Assembly: GCF_007655135.1 (NCBI RefSeq)
Contig: NC_045131.1
Span: forward strand, 29,558,001-29,622,000
DNA: 64,000 bases
Source of the DNA: Punica granatum
Lineage: Eukaryota; Streptophyta; Magnoliopsida; Myrtales; Lythraceae
Reading direction: 5' to 3'
The position numbers and the translations under genes are program-made. Shown in pieces: positions 1 to 12,789 of the stretch (within the stretch, counting starts at the first letter, position 1; the number at the start of each line of letters is the position of its first letter). The notes beneath the pieces are model-generated. The model had not been told where the DNA came from. It ran no database searches and was given only the letters and a program-made list of their open reading frames with translations.

Positions 1-1167
1 AGCCGACCTTCGTGTCATTTGCCCTTGCAAGCATTACAAGTGAACTTCCCCTATTGTCTAAGAAAAGAAAATGCGGGACTGCTCCGTGAATAAACAACTG
101 ATGTTGCCCCTGTACGAATGTTAGACGGGGATGCCCCGGTCTTCATTTGTTAAACTGGCCCGTGGCAGGCTCCTGGTGGGATATCCCCGATCGTTTCTTG
201 TTGTTCTTACGGCGTGTGCCTCTCGGAGGGTACACGCTGTTGGAGTTGTCGGATGTTCGAGAAAGACGGTCGCATTGATGCTGAGTGATTCGCTCGATTG
301 TCCTCGTCTTCGGCTTCGTAGGGGGGGTACCTCATGGTCGGACCCTTTTCCGATCAAAGTAAAAGGGTGAAGGGCCCGATAGAGTTCTCGATGAGGTGTG
401 AACCCGCGCATCGCTCTTTGCTTGCGACCGGCATGTCCCTGTGAAATACGACAAAGGAAGTGATGGATCAGGCGATTATGCGGTGGAATGTGTGGTAAGA
501 AATGTGGAGCGGACCCATGGGAAATCCCTTCGTCCATCGCGTGGCCCATGGGTGCCACTCATGGGGGTCATTCGTTCCCGGAAAACTAGTTATCACCACA
601 CTGGAGTGGTTAGGAGGTGGCCGGGGGCGGCATGAGTGTACTTTCCTCCGACACGGGTAGGTAAATGCAGCCGTCCTAGAGACCGAGGAGCCGGGTCCCA
701 CGGGGACATGCGAATCGAACAGGTTCGAAAGAACCAATAGGGCGTCCTGAGAACTGTCCTAATGCCCCTTTCTAGTCAGGAGTCCGTCTGGGAATGCATT
801 CAGATATACGTAAAGAGCGAGTTTAGGGGAGGAATGTGTGTTTGCAAGGCGCATGGTTCCCCTTCTGTTGGTTAATATCCACCGCGGTGGGTGGGTCGGC
901 ATCTCAAAAGCGCAGCTCGGAATAACACAAGCCACTGTGTCGGTTGGTTGCATGTGAGTGGAACCTAGCAATGAAAATAATTATTTTCAGCGGGCGAAAG
1001 TGCTTGAAATAAATGAGGAGAAAGAATGTACAGATGCGACGATTTCAAAAACATGCGAAGATATTTTCATTAAGATCGACATTTGCGTTACAACAACAAA
1101 AAAATCCTCTTCCGCCGTGCGGCTTATAGTTTCGACTGCACGTAGGGAACGTTTTATGTAGGTAGTC
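1..1167 (-). mobile_element. 3' non-coding internal region of minus-strand Tat/Ogre-like element
   Basis: This block lies downstream of gag in element orientation and runs off the left edge. Its reverse complement matches 48600-49560, in the same element orientation of the second LTR element: the stretch around 1-80 matches 49490-49560 reversed, and 240-600 matches 48960-49290 reversed. No pol motif (protease, RT or integrase) is visible, so the pol region has been deleted between gag and this block or lies elsewhere. A 145-codon frame on the minus strand (558-121) is open, but its counterpart in the second element is not clearly kept, so I do not call it a gene. The match from 1 to about 600 is strong; 600-1167 is less certain. 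Confidence 0.7.
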
Positions 1168-3225
1168 TCATGGGAAAATCAGCTTTTCCTCTTCGACCTT
1201 GTCCTTGCCGCTAGGGCAAATGCCGATTAGATTGATAGCCGCATCAGAATTTGATTCATGGTCAGGGAGGGGGTTGGCTTGGACATTTGGCGGCTTGACT
1301 TCATTGAAAGAGAGTTGGTTCTTCTCAATCATCTCCTGCAATTTGCCCCGAAGGGTGTAACAATCGTCCGTAGTGTGCCCCGGGGCACCCATGTGGTATT
1401 CACAACGGAGATTCTGATCTTGATTCGCGGGATTGAACTGAGGATGAGGGGCCACGGGTCTAATTTCCTTCTCTGCCAGAAGTTGGCGATAGACTTGTGA
1501 CTGGGGAATCGGCAAAGGCGGGTATTGCAGACGTGGCCTGGCCTGCCCTCCTTGTCGAGGTTGCAAGGTTGGGGCTTGTTGAGCCGTTGGTGGAGCTCCT
1601 AAAGCTAGGGGCCCATTTGGAGATGCCCAATGAGAGGTAGTCGCGTAATTATAACCATATGGTTGCGGGGCTCGTGGCGGAGGGTAAGCTAATAGCGCCG
1701 AGTAGTTAATCGGCGGGGCCGGGTATTGCTGCTGGTACGGCATGGGTGTTTGGCGTCCAAGGCTGACGGCATTAACGGACGCGTCTCTGCCCTTTTTGTT
1801 ACTCGTTGGTGATGGCGCAGTAGTGGCATTCTTTGGTGACTGCCTCTCCTTTCCAGTCGGTCCTTCTATCTTCCCAAGCTTGATGCCTATGTCAAGCTTC
1901 TTCCCAGCGTCGATCAGACTGGAGAATGAGGAAGTATGGGCCAATAGGTGCAAGTAGTAGGCCCCTGTGAGAGTGGAGTGGAATAACTGGATTTGTTGCG
2001 CTTCACTGATCGGGGGGACATGCTTCGCCGCTCTAGCCCGCCACTTCACTGCGTAGGCCTCGAAGCTCTGGTCATCGGCCATCTCCATTGTACTGAGCTC
2101 CAACAGGGTCGGGGGCGTCTCTGCACAGTGCTTGTACTGGTCGATGAATTTACCCGATAGGTCCGCTCATGTAGGGATATCCGCGGCTTTCAGTGACATG
2201 TACCAGTCAAGAGCCGCTCCCGCCAAACTGTCCCAGAACGTGTGGATGACGAACTCTTCGTAGTCCCAGTACTGCAACATCTTTCCCCTGTAGTGACGGA
2301 GATGGTGACGAGGGTCGGTCGTGCCATGGTACCTTTGGAATTCAGGCACCTTAATCTTCGGGGGTAGCCGCATGCCCGGGAAAAGAATCCAATCGCCATC
2401 GCCGGCATCGAGGCGAGATCCACCTGATTGTAGGGCCTTGATGTTCTCTTCCATCTTCTTCAATCTCTGCTCCTGCTCGACCTCCGTCTCTAGGAGACAA
2501 TTTGTTAGTGGAGCTGCGAAGGCCGCCTGAGTTGGCGTGTTTGGTTCAGAGACAGGGATATTTACGGGAGGTGGTGCTGGGTAGGAGAAGTTGATATGGG
2601 GTTGTGGAGCTTGGAATGTGAGAGGCTTGGATGTATAAACGGGAGCGTGGAGGTTTGGTACCGGGAAGACCATCGGCGGAGGAGCTACGTAAACAGGAGC
2701 CGGAACCGATATGGACATCGGCGGCGGTACAAGAGTGGTCGGATCCGACGGTGGAGGAGGAATGACCGCCGAGAGAGTCACCGATGGCGGAGGGACATTG
2801 GCCGGGTGACACGTCGGTGCGTGTATTGTAGGTGCTTCAACACCTTCCGGAGCATGGGTCGGCGGGACCCAAGGGTTAGGGTCGACCGTTGGCTCGTACC
2901 CCGGAGGCGGAGTAGAGTTTGAGGAGGCGCGGTTTGGGCCCTTGAGCAAGGCCATGAGCTCGGCCATGTCAGCAGCCATCTGGTTGATCGTACCCCTCAA
3001 TGTGGTGATGTCGCCTTCCAATGTGACGATGCGGGCACCATCAGTGGAGGTGGATGGTGCTCGAGTTTCCGGCGATGGGACTGGTGGTGGAACTACTCCC
3101 GAGTGTGTCGGAGGCGCGCCCGCAAGGGTTGGTGGTAGCGGTGCATGAGTCATGAGCGGCTGAGAATAGACCGGCGTTGGTGGAGTGCTTTCCTCGAAAC
3201 TAGCGGGTTGGTTGTTTTGCGCCAT
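1168..3225 (-). pseudogene. gag: gag of Ty3/gypsy (Tat/Ogre-like) retrotransposon, one internal stop
   Basis: The likely start is the ATG at 3225-3223 (protein begins MAQNNQ). The N-terminal third is very rich in proline. A conserved gag block follows, with a short coiled stretch (VEQEQRLKKMEENIKAL), then a region ending in DWYMSLKAADIPT and continuing after the stop as the LELSTMEMADDQSFEAYAVKW block. A zinc-knuckle-like motif, CX2HX5HX4C (CEYHMGAPGHTTDDC), lies near 1410-1362. Gag packages the element RNA into virus-like particles in the cytoplasm. The frame is broken by one in-frame TGA around 2167-2169; the frames on both sides (3225-2167 and 2103-1168) are in register, so this is a nonsense change and not a frameshift. 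The protein ends without entering pol. It lies about 1.2 kb downstream of the element's primer-binding site. Confidence 0.88.
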
Positions 3226-4430
3226 CCTCAATTGCCGACGAGTGGGATAACGATGTGGCGCCAGTTATGGTTACCTGCGTCCCACAAGTTTGTAAGTTGC
3301 AACGCAAGCGAATTCTGCTAATTATATAAATGTACATAACAAATATAGAGAGATGTGGTGTACGAGATGCATGAATTTTAAAAGCTAACGCCGTCATTCG
3401 CATTGATTCCCGGGGTTCGAAAATAAATGTAATTTTGAAAAACAAGCCCTAAATCGATCTTCCACCGCGCTCGGGGCGCGAGCAACCACCTCCATGGAAA
3501 GCACCGGTTCCAGGCAAGGCCTGGTGAAGACTATCCTAAGGTGCATGTGAAGGCTTCCACAAGCCCTCTTCCTAGACCTCTCCAGGGAGGTGTTCGCTCA
3601 AGCGAGCTCCTGATCGTGTCTCTGTAGCTTGGTGCGGGCCCGGGAGAGCTCCCTCCAAAAGTCACGGTTAGTCAGTGAATTCCTCATCTTTCTTAGCAAC
3701 TTAACGGCGAAGGTGATCGATCCTGATGTTGGTGAAAATACCATGATGGTTGTGCCTGGAGTAAGGGATATCCTGGCAAGTGTGTCGATCTTGGTTTGCG
3801 GAGACTCGGTGGGATCCTCGTACGCTGACAGACTTTGTCGAGATGCGAATCAAGAGACCGAGTGTGGCATCCCTTACCAAGATGAAAGGAAGATCAACTT
3901 AAGACTCATCAATGCGAATGACATCCTAATTTTAAAAATTTACATGATGCATGTTTACGAAAATGTAAATGTCCACGGCTTAATTCATGTTACAAGTTAT
4001 GTGTACAACGCTCTTGAAAAAGAAAAAGATTCAAATTGGCACGCAGGCCGACTCGATGGACTGTTATCGGCGTCGGGTTAAAGGCTTGCATGGAGGTATA
4101 GCACGATGCATGGTTCGGTGCTACAGGGACCGTGCTATCTATGGATGGGGGCTCCCGACTCAAGGGTGTGAATTCCTTGAAATCGAGCGAGGATCTTTGG
4201 GGGCCGGTTCGGTGGCATAGCCGACTCGATCCGTTCCCTTACTCGGAACCTCTGACTAACCTAGCTTCCTATTTTAGCGCCCGTGGGATTTCGGACAAGG
4301 CACCTAAAGCTAGCATGATATGCAATGCATGCGTGAAATAAATGTGCGTAAGTAGATAAGCGGTAAACGACGGAAAGCGGTAAATAAACAAGCAAGCAAG
4401 CAAACGGGATTGAGCCCGAACCCTCTAGAT
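3226..4430 (-). mobile_element. 5' leader of minus-strand element with ORF1 remnant
   Basis: Read on the minus strand, this follows the primer site and aligns by eye with the leader of the plus-strand element at 45403-45960. Both have the GAGGGTTCGGGCTC start, the CTTGCTTGTTTATTTA stretch and the CTCGATTTCAAGGAATT box. The alignment reaches the place where ORF1 starts in the other element (ATG at 45953); here the equivalent ATG is near 3870 and the frame hits a stop after a few codons. From there to gag I see no further match to ORF1. ORF1 is therefore deleted in this copy, leaving only its first few codons. The 150-codon plus-strand frame at 3629-4081 is antisense to this leader and is not supported. 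Confidence 0.7.
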
Positions 4431-4449
4431 GTCCCCAGTGGAGTCGCCA
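4431..4449 (-). other. Primer-binding site of minus-strand LTR element
   Basis: The minus strand reads TGGCGACTCCACTGGGGAC, three bases after the LTR end. The plus-strand element has TGGCGACTCCGCTGGGGAC at 45384-45402. Starting with TGG and lying directly inside the LTR, it fits a tRNA primer site. Ogre/Tat elements are reported to use tRNA-Arg; that assignment is from family knowledge and not checked here. Confidence 0.75.
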
Positions 4450-4452
4450 AGC

Positions 4453-6638
4453 TGTGCGCACCCGAATTTCGTCTCGTCGGGGCACGCGTGCGCGCGCCTA
4501 TGCAACGCGGCTTGGGAGTGTCCACCTTCCTGGGGACGCGCGACGGACGCACGTGAGAAGGAGTCGCCACTTGCCATTTTACGACCCGAAGGTCGAGGGC
4601 CGGCAAGTTACCCGGGTCTAGGGGTACGGGGAACAGCATATGGTCTGCGAAACCAGAGGTTCCGAATTCGGGGATTCTGTTACATGCGAGCCTATATCTC
4701 GCATGCCCTATTGGTACTCTAACTTGTCTAAGCTTGCCATTTTAATTTAATTACCGCTTAATTAAGTTCCGCTCATCTTACGCGTTTTGACACCGTAAAT
4801 TCGAAGGAACACTCCGACCGTCCACTCTCCGACCGGGATTCTTACATGAATAAATGTACAACATAAATCCTTACTTTGTTCTCTCAAATAAATAGAATAC
4901 AAATTACAACAATTGAGTCCCGGTCGGTTCGTGTTCGGTTATTATTCCACTCGTGGCTCACCGCATGGTTTGAGTAACCGAAACCGAAATTAAAGCAACG
5001 CGGGCTCAGTGAGCCGGGGGTCGGGTCCAACCGAGCCAACGGATGGCGAAAGAATCACGTGACTCTCTTGATAGCCGTAGGATCGGTCGAGCTCCCGGGT
5101 CATGTCCGGCCGCGACTTACTTACTCGATCCGAGTCGTCTTCCACATAGACACTACTAGGAACGCAGCAGTAAGTCGAAACAGGACCCGATTCCGCACTC
5201 GGGTTGCGTGCGCTAGGTGTGTGGGGGCGTTGGACCCCGTGATTGACAAAAGAGGGTGTTGGACCCTGTGTATATCGTATTCCTAGGGATCCGGGCTCGA
5301 CTTGCAATAAATAAATAGAAAACAGAAAGTTGTGTCTTTTAATGTCGTGTTTACGTGATTAACCGATTCGTGCGGGATTTCGATCAAAGTGAATCTAATT
5401 ATTCACATGTGCATATAAACAATCAAAATCAGTCACGGCGGAATTTAATTTGTCAATTTTAAGTCCGAATAATTAATTAAACCAATTTTTGATGTATTTA
5501 ATCGATTTAATTCTCTTAAAGTCGAGTGAACATGAGATTGGTTCGTGTGAATTCGTTCTTGCTTCAAACAAGCGGTTTTAATGTCGAGTAATTAAAAACG
5601 TTCAAATTCGTGCTTTCGTCGGTTTAATTAAAACACAATTATTTATTTATTTTTTATTGTTCCATTTTTCCTATTTCCCAATTTTTGAATTTTTGAATAT
5701 ATTTTTTTTTAAACACGACAATCACAAATTATCACCGCAATTATCGAATTTATTCATAAATTGAGTCCTACGCATGCCACTAAGTCGGAATAATATACCT
5801 AGTCTCGGTTTAAGTCGGAAACAGTGCGGTTGGACCGGATTGGAGGCGGTCTGAACAGTGCAGACCGGCTGGACGGGAGCTGGGCCGAGCGGACGAGTGC
5901 TGGGCCGGGCGCGGCGAACTGGGCCGAACGCGCGGGTAATGGGCCGCGAAGGGAATTGGGCCGCAGGAGGGAGCAGCTGGGCCACGATGGGCCGAATGAG
6001 CCGGACTGCTCGCTGGACCGAATGGGCCGCTGCTGGCTGGGCTGGACCCCTGCTGAACCGGGCTGAACGGCTGCCGCTGGGCCGGACCGAATGGCTGGGC
6101 TGCCGGGCGGTTGGGCGGCTACCTGTGTTCGCCCGGAGAGGAGGAACCGGCGGTTAGCAAAAAAAAAAATAACGAAACAGAGGAGGAGGGGTTCGGTTCG
6201 GGGCGGCCGAGCGACTCGGGTGGCGGCGAAAGGCGAACTGGAGGCCGGACGAGGAGCCAAGGGAGCCGAGGCGAGGGAGAGCGGGAGAGCTCCGGGCTGG
6301 GGAGTCCGGACGAGCCGAGGGCGAAGTCGGTGAGAGATCCGAAGGTCGCGGGTGAGCTGGGGGCGAAGAAATCAAGAGGAAGAGAGGGCGTGAGGGAGCC
6401 GAGAGATTCGAGGTTGAACTGAGGGAGTCGTTCCGTGGGCGAGTTGCGGGTTTCGGATCCGAGAGAGAACGTCGAATGTGTGAGATGGGCGTCCGAGCTG
6501 GGGGAAATTCCGGAAAATCGAGCTCGGAGGTTTCCAGCCGTGGGTGAGCTGAGGGAAAGCGTGAGCTGTGGGAAAAATTTCTTCGTGTCTGAGTCCCCCG
6601 AATTTTTCGTGTGAGCTTCGGTTTTGTCCCGAAAAAAA

Positions 6639-6678
<40 letters not shown>

Positions 6679-7279
6679 CGTTTGCGTGTCGGAAATCGTT
6701 GGCGTGTGCAGAAAAGTCGCGTGCGCAGAGGAGTTGGCGTGCGGCAGGCTCGGGTCGGATCGCAGCAGGCTCGGTTCCGACTCTGTCAAGAGGAAGAAGA
6801 AAAGGAAAAGGAAAAGCAAGAAAAAAGGAAGAAGAAGAACAGGAAAGAAAATGATGAAAGAGGAGCAGCGGTCAGAAGTCAGTGACTTCTGACCGTTGCT
6901 TTTTTTTTTTTTTTCGAATTACAAAATCGACGCGCGTATAAATTTAAAATCTCGTCTTCTTGATCGGACGTCGGAAAAATAATTCGAGACCGGCATAACG
7001 CTCCGAAAAATTTGATGATCGATATTACGCGATAAAATTATTTTCAATCTCGAATTTTGTCCCTAATTTAGAAAATTGACGTCGATGTACGCGAAATTCG
7101 TAAACGTCCCAAATAGTATTATTTTGAAAAATCATAAATTTGGTACTAGATTAGGAAAATGTGCTATCTCCGAAAAGTAGTGAATACTAAGGTAATTAAT
7201 CGAAAATACTTCCCTCACGGGTGGCAAAAACGACGATTCTGCCCCTCTGAAGCCGGTGGACCAAAATTGGGTGCTGACA
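4453..7279 (-). repeat. 5' LTR (about 2.8 kb) of minus-strand Tat/Ogre-like element
   Basis: On the minus strand this begins TGTCAGCACC at 7279 and ends CGCACA at 4453, next to the primer site. The start matches the start of the LTR at 42148 (shared TGTCAGCACC, then a similar stretch of about 60 bases), and the last several hundred bases match 44750-45380 well. The middle has diverged but keeps the same layout: an AT-rich start, a GC-rich island (about 5820-6900) and an AT-rich second half. The island carries a dense run of TGGGCC/TGGGCT motifs (5881-6110) and a GA microsatellite near 6640-6673. The long plus- and minus-strand frames inside the island come from its high GC content and are not genes. 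No flanking target duplication can be tested because the other LTR is outside the window. Confidence 0.82.
6638..6673. repeat. (GA)n microsatellite in LTR
   Basis: An almost pure GA run of about 36 bases inside the GC-rich island of the minus-strand LTR. It is not shared by the LTR at 42148. Confidence 0.9.
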
Positions 7280-10200
7280 GACGCTTATATTTTATTTTGT
7301 TAGTATTTACTCTTCTTATACCATATCTTGTAAAAAAATGAAATCGTTAATTTGAAAAAATACATCTTTTATAGTAGTAATCACATCTTTTTAAAGTTCA
7401 GGAAAATTACAATATAAAATTTCATCATAAATTATCAAAATAAAACCAAATATACTGATGTACATCTGTGCAAGGCCCAAGCGAGGAAAAATGTATTTAA
7501 ATAGAACAACTACAACGGGTAGTGTCAATCAATTCAATCATTTTTTTTCTGAATAAAAATGATGGACAGTAGTGATGAAATCTCAATGTTTGGGCTCTCG
7601 TATTAAACCGCGAACATATCAGATGAATTGAACAACCAGCGTAAGTACTGATCCGTTAGCATAGCATTACAAAATGCATAGTCTAATTCACAGAAATCTG
7701 TCTCCCAAGTCCAAGCAAATATTATATTTCTAATAAATATTTTGACAAAAATGCATAGAAAGGATCCAAACCTAGGACCTTAAAATTACGAGACCATTGA
7801 AGTAAGTTTGGAACCATTAAACCATCCTTTTTTTTTTTTCTCATCCATGCAATGCTTACGCCTACGCCTTGTTATTTGATAATGGCACCTGGGATTATAT
7901 TGCGAGATAGCTTTTGAAGGGTACAGTAGGACAAATTGCAGAAGATTAATTGTGTGCGACATAAATATATGTAGAAGTACTTACATAAAAGCTCTACATA
8001 TTTGAACACAAAAGAATATAGGGAAAGCAAATTTTCTCATTGAGCTTCCGTTGAGTTCAGTGAATTTTCGACTTAGTTCTCGCATAATATATTGCAATAA
8101 AGTGAAGTTTTCATATTCTTACACTGCATAGGATGGGTGTAAGTCTATAATGTACAGCAAAGCTTTATATTGACTGCATGATATAGTAATTTATTATTTC
8201 AAAAATATAACTTAAAAGATTATAAAAGAAGGGGGGAAAAAAACTTACACAACACTGCTCATCCCGAAGGCATAATTTTCAAACCTAACTTTCATTTAAC
8301 ATCCTGCACATAGCACAAGTCACCTTCTAGTGTGTATATATGCATATCATATTGCATATTAGTCCTGTGTTGTCAACTGAAAGGATTTCTTTTAGTATGT
8401 TGGCGACTACGTGTGTATTGTCTTAGTCGGATCATGCTTCCTAGCTACTAGTGAAGCTGTATAATTGAAATTTGCCAGAGATCTCCTCGAGTTTCATCGT
8501 CGTACGTTTCGCACCTTAAAACGTCTCCAATCACCTGCTGGAAATTGGGGGAGAATTAGGATAGTCTCAATTTTCCTCTTCAACACTTAAAGTTAGTGGT
8601 TGTACTAATTAAAGAGAGAGTTGATAAATTAATTCACCGAAAAAAGAGAGTTGATATTAAAAAAAAAAAACGTATTTCAATAGGTCTTTATATAAGATCT
8701 CGGTAATCTGATAGGGCGGGTGATTATGGCGGGTTCGATGCTGCAGGCCAGGCTTCATCCTTGGGTCGAGGCTTGCTCGTTGTGTGGACCGAACTGGGAT
8801 TTCGTATTCCCCCGTCTCTTTTGAGACTAATTAACCATACGATTTCCTATTTAATTAGATCTAGCATTTCAATGGAGATCCTCCAATTTTAAGATAATAA
8901 ATGTTATTATTTTGTTGAAAACAATTTTTTTTCTTAAAAAAAAAAATTGTGAATCTTTGCTTTTGTCGACATGAGTTTGTGGGTAGAGAGCATCCTCGGA
9001 GATTGGGCATGAGAGGCTCATAAACTTGAGCGAAGCAGGCCCATCTAATATGGATTATGTTTCAGGCCCAATAAGGAAACCTTTTTCTTTCCCTCAGTTA
9101 AAGAAAGAGTCCTCATTGAAGATTTACATCAAATCAAACTACTATATTTGAGGAAAAGACTTTAAACGGTCTTATCTCGCAATAATGTGATAAGAAATAA
9201 TCGGATATATTGTAACACTTAAGAACGATTATAGTAAATATTGGAGTGATTAACACACTTTTTTTTGTGTTGCAATATGATTAATACTTTCTTATATCAC
9301 GTAATACGATAAAATCACTGAAAAATTTCTCATATTTGAGAGAGAGTAGATAAGAGAACGTTTATGTACATGGAAATCAATGATTAAACTCAAAAATTGT
9401 AATCGTTCCTTCTTTATTTTCAAATGTATGTTTTATTGATCTTGGTGTAACTAACGTATCGCGAACGCATATCCTATTGCTGAACCAATCGCCTTGTTGA
9501 ACCAAAAATAAATAAATAAATAAGAAAGAAGCTTGATAAGAATCATGTCTTCGCCTCTTCATGACATGATATAACTTTATTTTCTCCAAATGGGCCCATA
9601 TGGTCTCATTCGAATTTGAATTACCTAACGATGATTTCTAATAAATATATAAAAGATTCCAAGTACATCACTCACTCACTCAAACACCCAATTCGCGCAT
9701 AGTATATGTAGCCAGGCATAAATTAGTTTCAAGTGCAACCCTCCATGATTGAGAAGAACCCCACCTAAAAAAGGAAATTGACCACCCACCAACACATAAA
9801 CCACAAACTCACATTGTGAATAATTTTGAAAGTGGAATTGACACTCTCCAAACTTATCTCCATCTATAAAAGTTTCTCGACTTTTATATAAAAAATTTCA
9901 CAAAAGACTGATCTAATTGCAAAACTTTCAGTCGCCAGATGCAATAAATGCACATACGTTTTGGATAAAATGGCAAAAAGTTATTTCTGTAGCCCCTTGC
10001 AAATGGCACATGACGTACGTACTACCGTATATGAAAAATGTATGAATTAATGGGCAGTGAATTGCCTTACTATGATCGAATATAATTTGGTCTATATCTT
10101 CATAGGAATCATGAAGGGGCCAAAAACATGGTGATGCGGCAGAGTGATACCAAATGTTTAATTTGGATCCCCTTTAAAGCTTTGGAGGGACAAGATTCTT

Positions 10201-10536
10201 GAAGGGAATCGTATCTAATCATTGCAGAATGACTGGAACTGAGCATGCTGACTATAATTATATTTCAATATATGTACATGTATATATATATATATGTATG
10301 TATAATTTGCTTAATGTATATGACTTAGAATAAGAATAATGAAATATATGAAAGAGGATTCTCCTTGCCTATGACGCATACAAAAATGAAAAAACCACCG
10401 AGGTTTGTAGGTAGCCTACTGGGACGAAATTCATGAAATTAATTTGTTGTAAGATTCGGAGAAAAATAAATATACATATTAATATTATTTATTTTATCGT
10501 TAAGTATATTAATATATTATTTTATGATATTATTAT
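7280..10536. other. AT-rich intergenic DNA, no supported gene
   Basis: Low-GC sequence with poly-A/T runs and stops in all frames. I see no protein family, tRNA or clear element end. A few more GC-rich patches (for example 8690-8850) have no recognisable content. Confidence 0.6.
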
Positions 10537-11115
10537 TGCAAAATTCTCACTTGGGCATTTACTGACTTGATCCCATCAGCAACCTAAAAGTTTAAGCTGA
10601 TAGATTTGTTGGACTCAAATCTCATATAAGCCTGTAATTTCTTTTTCAATTTTCTCATGTGCTACAACATATTTCAATACCTGCCCTCATGTGGCAACGT
10701 GTGATCCGACACTTGCCACGTGCCATTAAACACTCACCCTCAACAGCTTCCCATGAGCCGAGTATCCTCTTCCATGCTCGAGTAAAGGGGACAAATACCA
10801 AACTAAGCTTGAGCTCCACAGTCGGGCCTAAACTAAAGGTACACCTTTAACTACCACGAAATTGGACCGGATCGCTCTCAGATCTAACATGAGGCGCACT
10901 CTTGGCTGCATCGAAACAAAATTTGGCACGGTGTGAGCTCACATATGTGTGCGAAAGCGTTACCCACTCTAATACCGTGTAAAATTTTCACTTAGGCCTA
11001 CACGGACTTGAACCCACTACAACCCAAAAGTTTAAATTGATAGGTTATTAAACCCAAGCCTCATATAAGCTTGTGATTTGTTTCTCAATTTTTCCGTGTG
11101 TGTCTACATATTTCA
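10537..11115 (-). mobile_element. TRIM retrotransposon (minus orientation)
   Basis: Two direct repeats of about 140 bases (10537-10676 and 10979-11115) share the stretch around CAAAAGTTTAA and the CTCATATAAGC box. They enclose about 300 bases of non-coding DNA. Beside the right repeat the minus strand reads GGTATTAGAG, a variant of the TGGTATCAGAG primer site for initiator tRNA-Met. The terminal repeats, primer site, small size and lack of coding make this a terminal-repeat retrotransposon in miniature. The internal part carries G-box-like CACGTG near 10716. The repeats differ at many sites, so the copy is old. I see no target duplication. Confidence 0.75.
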
Positions 11116-11589
11116 GCAATTTTTTACTCCATTGTTAAGCAACATATTTACTGTTGTATTATTTTATAATATTATTATTTACTTCATCGTTAAGAAATTT
11201 ATTTTCCTGATAGAAATAGCAATGTGAATACATTTATTGTTTTCGTTCATTTATTCATCTAAAGTCTAATAAAATGTATTAGAACTAAAATGAATATCTA
11301 GAGTTGGGTCCAACGTTTGATTGGAAGCCCTAGCTAGGTTTCAATTGCTCGCTTTGTAACTGCAATCCTTCTAAAACAAAAAACTATGGTTATAATTTGG
11401 AAAGTCTGAGCAGGGCTCGCTTGAATATAAAAGAGTTCATGCAAACTAATTCCACTAAACCCTAGCGTCTTAGTGGTGGGCTGCATCGCATAAGGGTGGC
11501 CAAATCGGCCAAAGCTACTATACCCCAAGCGGGTGTATAGCCCACAACTCCAAATAAACTATTTTTATAGAAAAAATATGATTTGATGT

Positions 11590-12255
11590 ATTATTAGACC
11601 ATCTACAATGGAGTCTCTGCTGCTTATGTGGTAGCGGTGGGGACGTCCTCATTTCCCCCCCCATTGTATGGGGAAAATAAATGGGGACCGTCCCTACTGC
11701 GGCAGACTATTCTTAGAGCATCCTTCACAAGCATATTCTTCCCTTTTTCCACCAAAATGGATCCCAATCAGTTCAATTTGAACGATTTTCTCAAATACAT
11801 GCAAAATTCCAACTTTCCTCCAATTGTCCAAATATCCAAATCAGACTTTTCAAATGCCAACTTCCCCCGAAATCTTTCATCAAGTTCCATAGCAATGCTA
11901 GTCCTATTTTTTAAAAAAACATTTTAAATTTGTTAAAATTAATTTTCGGACTCGAAATAATTTTTAAATTTAATTTTGAATTTAGTTAATTTTTAAAAAT
12001 TTAATTTTGAATAAAAATATTTTTTGTTGAATCCAAAAAATAATTAATTAATTCAATTTTAATTAATTAATTTTATTTTATTCAAAAAATTTAAAAACAT
12101 AAATTAATCCGAAATCCAATTTCTAATATATTATCTTGTGGGTCCATTTGGAATGGGGATGTGAGCTCTTGCATTGTGGAATGAGTCTCCATTTATTTTA
12201 GGTTCTCATTCTTGCTTATATGGCAATAAAGTGGATTCTCTAAGACGAAATTCAT
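11590..12255 (+). mobile_element. Decayed PIF/Harbinger-like element with ORF2 start
   Basis: At 11757 a frame begins MDPNQFNLNDFLKYMQN and runs on with Asn/Phe/Pro-rich sequence for about 45 codons before decaying. This start resembles the N-terminus of the Myb/SANT-like second protein of plant PIF/Harbinger transposons. The flanks have similar outer ends (TTAGACCATC on the left; the right end read on the minus strand starts TTAGAGAATCC), fitting a 3-base TTA/TAA target. No transposase is present. The middle (11940-12120) is AT-rich filler. The family assignment rests on pattern memory, so confidence is moderate to low. Confidence 0.4.
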
Positions 12256-12789
12256 GGATGGAGGAAAACATGAGAGGGCCCCATCCATGCATGCTTGATG
12301 AGATCACACCCAGGCCCAGTTGACAGTATATATGTTGTCCAATCGCGCATAGAAGAAAGAGGAATATTTTGATGCTCTGACACACTTGTTCGTCCCATTT
12401 ATAGAAAATTTCATTAAAAAATATTATTGAATTATGAGTCTGAAAATTATCAAAACTTAGTGTAATTGTTGTTGTCTATATATTTTGGCCATTTGATTTT
12501 TTTTTGGTAGTAATTTTTCGGTGTAAACTCTGATATCCGAAAGTTCAATTAGGTCTCGACTAATCCAGTCGAACCAGATCAGTCTAGTAAGGGATAAACT
12601 TCTCCCAAATGATTATATTTGTGCCCATTACATTTGGTCTGCTACATACTCCAAATTTAGTAAATGCATGCATAACTTTCAGAGGCACAGACAGCAGTTT
12701 CTCTAGCCAGCACAAATATGATCAAACTGGAAATCTTAATTCGCGTACTTTGGGCGACCACTTTTTTTTTTCTTTTCCTGCAGAGGATA
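12256..12789. other. Intergenic, no supported gene
   Basis: No gene is seen. The stretch around 12530-12610 (TGATATCCGAAAGTTCAATTAGG followed by CTTCTCCCAA) resembles 21498-21580, suggesting an old dispersed repeat, possibly a SINE, that I cannot define. Confidence 0.45.

Noticed and set aside
121..558. 145-codon minus-strand frame
   Set aside because: It lies in the 3' non-coding block of the LTR element; the related block at 48960-49400 does not keep a matching long frame, and no protein motif is visible.
3629..4081. 150-codon plus-strand frame
   Set aside because: Antisense to the leader of the minus-strand element; the other element has no equivalent.
5799..6819. Overlapping long frames on both strands in the GC-rich LTR island
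   Set aside because: High GC and few stops explain them; compositions (Arg/Gly/Pro or Ser/Pro) are typical of GC-rich non-coding DNA.
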